A DNA stretch of 64,000 nucleotides, taken from positions 3,534,001 through 3,598,000 of the forward strand of contig NZ_CP090145.1 of the NCBI RefSeq assembly GCF_023008245.1. The letters run 5' to 3'. Positions 62,052 to 64,000 of the stretch are shown in pieces. A model generated the notes under the pieces. That model made no database searches. It was given only the letters and a program-made list of their open reading frames with translations, and had not been told where the DNA came from. The position numbers were made by a program, and so were the translations under genes. The stretch is from Flavobacterium sediminilitoris (lineage in GTDB: Bacteria; Bacteroidota; Bacteroidia; Flavobacteriales; Flavobacteriaceae). Each line of letters opens with the position of its first letter. Within the stretch, counting starts at the first letter, position 1.

Positions 62052-62696
62052 ATGAGTAAATTTTTCAAATTAGTATGTTTTCTTTTAGTTGGTTTTTCAA
62101 TCCAAGCACAAGACGCTGCTAAAGCTAAAAGTTTGTTAGATGAAGTCACTACTAAGGTAAAGACTTATGAGAATATCGTTATTGAATTTAAATATGCATT
62201 AAGCAATCCAAAAGAAAATATAAATCAAGAAAGTAAAGGAAATGTTACACTTAAAAACAATCTTTACAATTTGAACTTTATGGGTGTTACTAAAATTTTT
62301 GACGGTAAAAAAGTGTACACAATTGTACCTGAAGATGAAGAAATTTCTATTTCAAAGTATGATGAAAATGATGATAGTGCTGTTACACCTTCAAAAATGC
62401 TAACATTCTTTAATTCAGGTTATAAATATTCGTGGGATATTTTACAAAATATAAAAGGGCGTAAAATTCAATATGTAAAATTAATTCCTATTAGCTCAAA
62501 AGATCAGAGAAAAGAAATATTATTAGGAATAGATGTTCAAACAAAAAACATTTACAACCTTATTGAAACAGGCAAAAATGGAACAAGAACAACATTAACT
62601 GTTAATTCTTTTAAAACAAATCAGCCAATATCGAAAAATCATTTTACCTTTACCGAATCAAAATACCCTAATTACTATATCAATAGATTAGACTAA
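62052..62696 (+). CDS. lolA: Outer-membrane lipoprotein carrier LolA
   Basis: A 214-residue periplasmic chaperone that ferries lipoproteins to the outer membrane. Signal peptide LVCFLLVGFSIQAQ, then LolA strands (NIVIEFKYALSNPKENI, GNVTLKNNLYNLNFMGV, TKIFDGKKVYTIVPEDEEI). The ATG at 62052 gives a compact signal peptide; an in-frame ATG at 62031 overlapping ftsK is possible. The order ftsK-lolA-lptF/G is usual in Flavobacteriaceae. Confidence 0.92.
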   Translation: MSKFFKLVCFLLVGFSIQAQDAAKAKSLLDEVTTKVKTYENIVIEFKYALSNPKENINQESKGNVTLKNNLYNLNFMGVTKIFDGKKVYTIVPEDEEISISKYDENDDSAVTPSKMLTFFNSGYKYSWDILQNIKGRKIQYVKLIPISSKDQRKEILLGIDVQTKNIYNLIETGKNGTRTTLTVNSFKTNQPISKNHFTFTESKYPNYYINRLD

Positions 62697-62703
62697 AAAT
62701 AAG

Positions 62704-64000
62704 GTGAAATTATTAGACAAATACATTGTTAAATCCTTTATGATTACATTTACTTCGGTATTTGTAATCCTTTTTTTTATATTCATCCTACAAGGAATAT
62801 GGTTATTTATAGCCGAACTTGCGGGTAAAGATTTGGATTTTTTTACTGTCATAAAATTTCTTTCGTTTTATGCTCCTACAATTGTTCCTTTAGTTTTACC
62901 GCTATCTGTATTATTAGCCTCTATTATGACATTTGGAAGCTTTGCTGAGAATTATGAATTTGCAGCAATGAAATCTTCAGGAATATCATTACAAAGAGCT
63001 ATGAAAATGTTAACATTTGCAATCTTTGGATTAAGCATTGTTTCTTTCATATTTGCAAATAATGTAATACCTAAAGCGCAATATAAATTTCTAAATTTAC
63101 GTAAAACCATTGTACAACAAAGACCTGCAATGGCAATTGCTGAAGGACAGTTTAATCCTATTGGTTCTACAATAAATATTAAAGTAGAAAAAAAATCTGG
63201 TGATAACGGAGAACTTCTTGAAGATGTAACCATGCATATTAAAAACGTAAATGCTGGTTTAGGAGCTAATACTGTTATTAAAGCCAAAAATGGAATTTTA
63301 AGAAGTGATAAGGATTCTAATTATCTTCAACTAGAGCTTCTAGATGGAAATTATTATGAGAATGTGATTCCTAAAAAATATGAAGATCAAAAGAAATATC
63401 CATTTGCAAAAAGTAGTTTTAAAAAATACATTCTTAATTTAGATTTAACGAAACTAGACAACAATAGTGCTGATGATAGTGATATTACATCAGAAAAAAT
63501 GTTAACACTAAACGAATTAAATTACACTATTGATTCGCTACAAAATAATTACAACAAAGACATTGTTTCTTTCACAGATAATATTGTACAAAGAAACGAT
63601 TATGTGTTCCAATTAAAAAGAGTACAAAATATTACTAAAGAAGAAAAAGTAGATGATTTACTCTCTCTTTTTACACTTGCTGAAAAATCGAGAATACTAG
63701 AAATGGCAAAAAGCAACACTTCAAGTACAGAATTTAGTATCAATAATAGTAAATCAGATTTAGAATATAAAAAGAAGAATATTAATGCTCACTGGATTGT
63801 TATTCATGAAAAATTCATCATTGCATATTCTTGTTTATTAATGTTTTTTATTGGTGCTCCATTAGGTGCTATTATTAGAAAAGGTGGAATTGGTCTACCT
63901 ATTGTATTTGCAATCATCATTTTTATAGCATTTCATTTCATTAATACATTTGGAAGAAAAATTGCTCAAGAAGATTCGATAACACCTTTCTTAGGAATGT
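62704..64000 (+). CDS. LptF/LptG-family permease, 3' end beyond the window
   Basis: An open frame of about 432 codons from GTG at 62704 (KLLDKYIVKSFMITFTSVFV at the start) runs through the end of the window. Two N-terminal membrane helices are followed by the hallmark SFYAPTIVPLVLPLSVLLA and TFGSFAENYEFAAMKSSGIS, a periplasmic beta domain, and a further helix group (LMFFIGAPLGAIIRKGGIG). LptF/G form the membrane part of the ABC machine exporting lipopolysaccharide. GTG is used because no ATG lies at the conserved start. Confidence 0.9.
   Translation, partial: MKLLDKYIVKSFMITFTSVFVILFFIFILQGIWLFIAELAGKDLDFFTVIKFLSFYAPTIVPLVLPLSVLLASIMTFGSFAENYEFAAMKSSGISLQRAMKMLTFAIFGLSIVSFIFANNVIPKAQYKFLNLRKTIVQQRPAMAIAEGQFNPIGSTINIKVEKKSGDNGELLEDVTMHIKNVNAGLGANTVIKAKNGILRSDKDSNYLQLELLDGNYYENVIPKKYEDQKKYPFAKSSFKKYILNLDLTKLDNNSADDSDITSEKMLTLNELNYTIDSLQNNYNKDIVSFTDNIVQRNDYVFQLKRVQNITKEEKVDDLLSLFTLAEKSRILEMAKSNTSSTEFSINNSKSDLEYKKKNINAHWIVIHEKFIIAYSCLLMFFIGAPLGAIIRKGGIGLPIVFAIIIFIAFHFINTFGRKIAQEDSITPFLGM

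Noticed and set aside
1..64000. tRNA, rRNA or riboswitch genes
   Set aside because: I saw no cloverleaf-type sequence, rRNA segment or recognised riboswitch core on either strand by reading; a covariance search could find something I missed.

Overview
The window reads as chromosome of a member of the Flavobacteriaceae (Bacteroidota). The DNA is very AT-rich. Many starts lack a Shine-Dalgarno but carry the Bacteroidota -7 motif TAnnTTTG 5-40 nt upstream. The gene set is typical of the family: RprX/RprY-type two-component pair, acyl-ACP thioesterase, BatA-type membrane protein, TPR and beta-barrel secreted proteins, DUF1456, FtsK-LolA-LptF/G order. This is an inference from gene content and promoter style; no rRNA or tRNA is present to confirm it.

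Region 1 (1-33.7 kb) is ordinary chromosome: DNA repair and metabolism (DnaQ/GIY-YIG nuclease, miaA, coaE, glmM, uvrA), envelope and signalling (ion channel, ClC, histidine kinase/regulator), redox proteins (thioredoxin, rhodanese, peroxiredoxin), a secreted tyrosinase operon (21.1-24.0 kb), a small accessory cluster with a suppressor-of-fused domain protein (24.5-27.0 kb), and a BatA-type gene translationally coupled to a dihydroorotase-like gene that has lost its metal-binding His-x-His.

Region 2 (33.7-57.2 kb) is an accessory island with a mosaic, cassette-like architecture. Small secreted or hypothetical genes and three defence-type modules are separated by long gene-free spacers. The defence modules are a BsuBI/PstI-type restriction-modification pair, a stand-alone OLD-family nuclease, and a tightly coupled four-gene operon of C5 methyltransferase, DGNRR/ParB-like protein, SNF2-type helicase and DUF3883 protein. 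The spacers hold two layers of structure. (a) Large imperfect hairpins of about 110-180 bp. Their outer ends, beginning GTTR..., are complementary to the opposite end of the same gene cassette, and this end sequence differs from cassette to cassette. That is the logic of integron attC sites, although the canonical core consensus is mostly not met and no integrase is visible. (b) A dispersed 300-540 bp repeat containing a REP-like palindrome (CTCGATAC...GTATCGAG); two long copies flank the restriction-modification pair as direct repeats. Some spacers also carry a terminator followed by a TAnnTTTG promoter, so each cassette may be insulated from its neighbour and separately expressed. Remnants of a mobile element (a truncated excisionase-like HTH gene, five 10-bp tandem repeats, further inverted repeats) lie at 43.7-44.5 kb.

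Region 3 (57.2-64 kb) returns to chromosome: esterase, fasciclin protein, thiol peroxidase, diacylglycerol kinase family, ftsK, lolA and an lptF/lptG-type permease running off the end.
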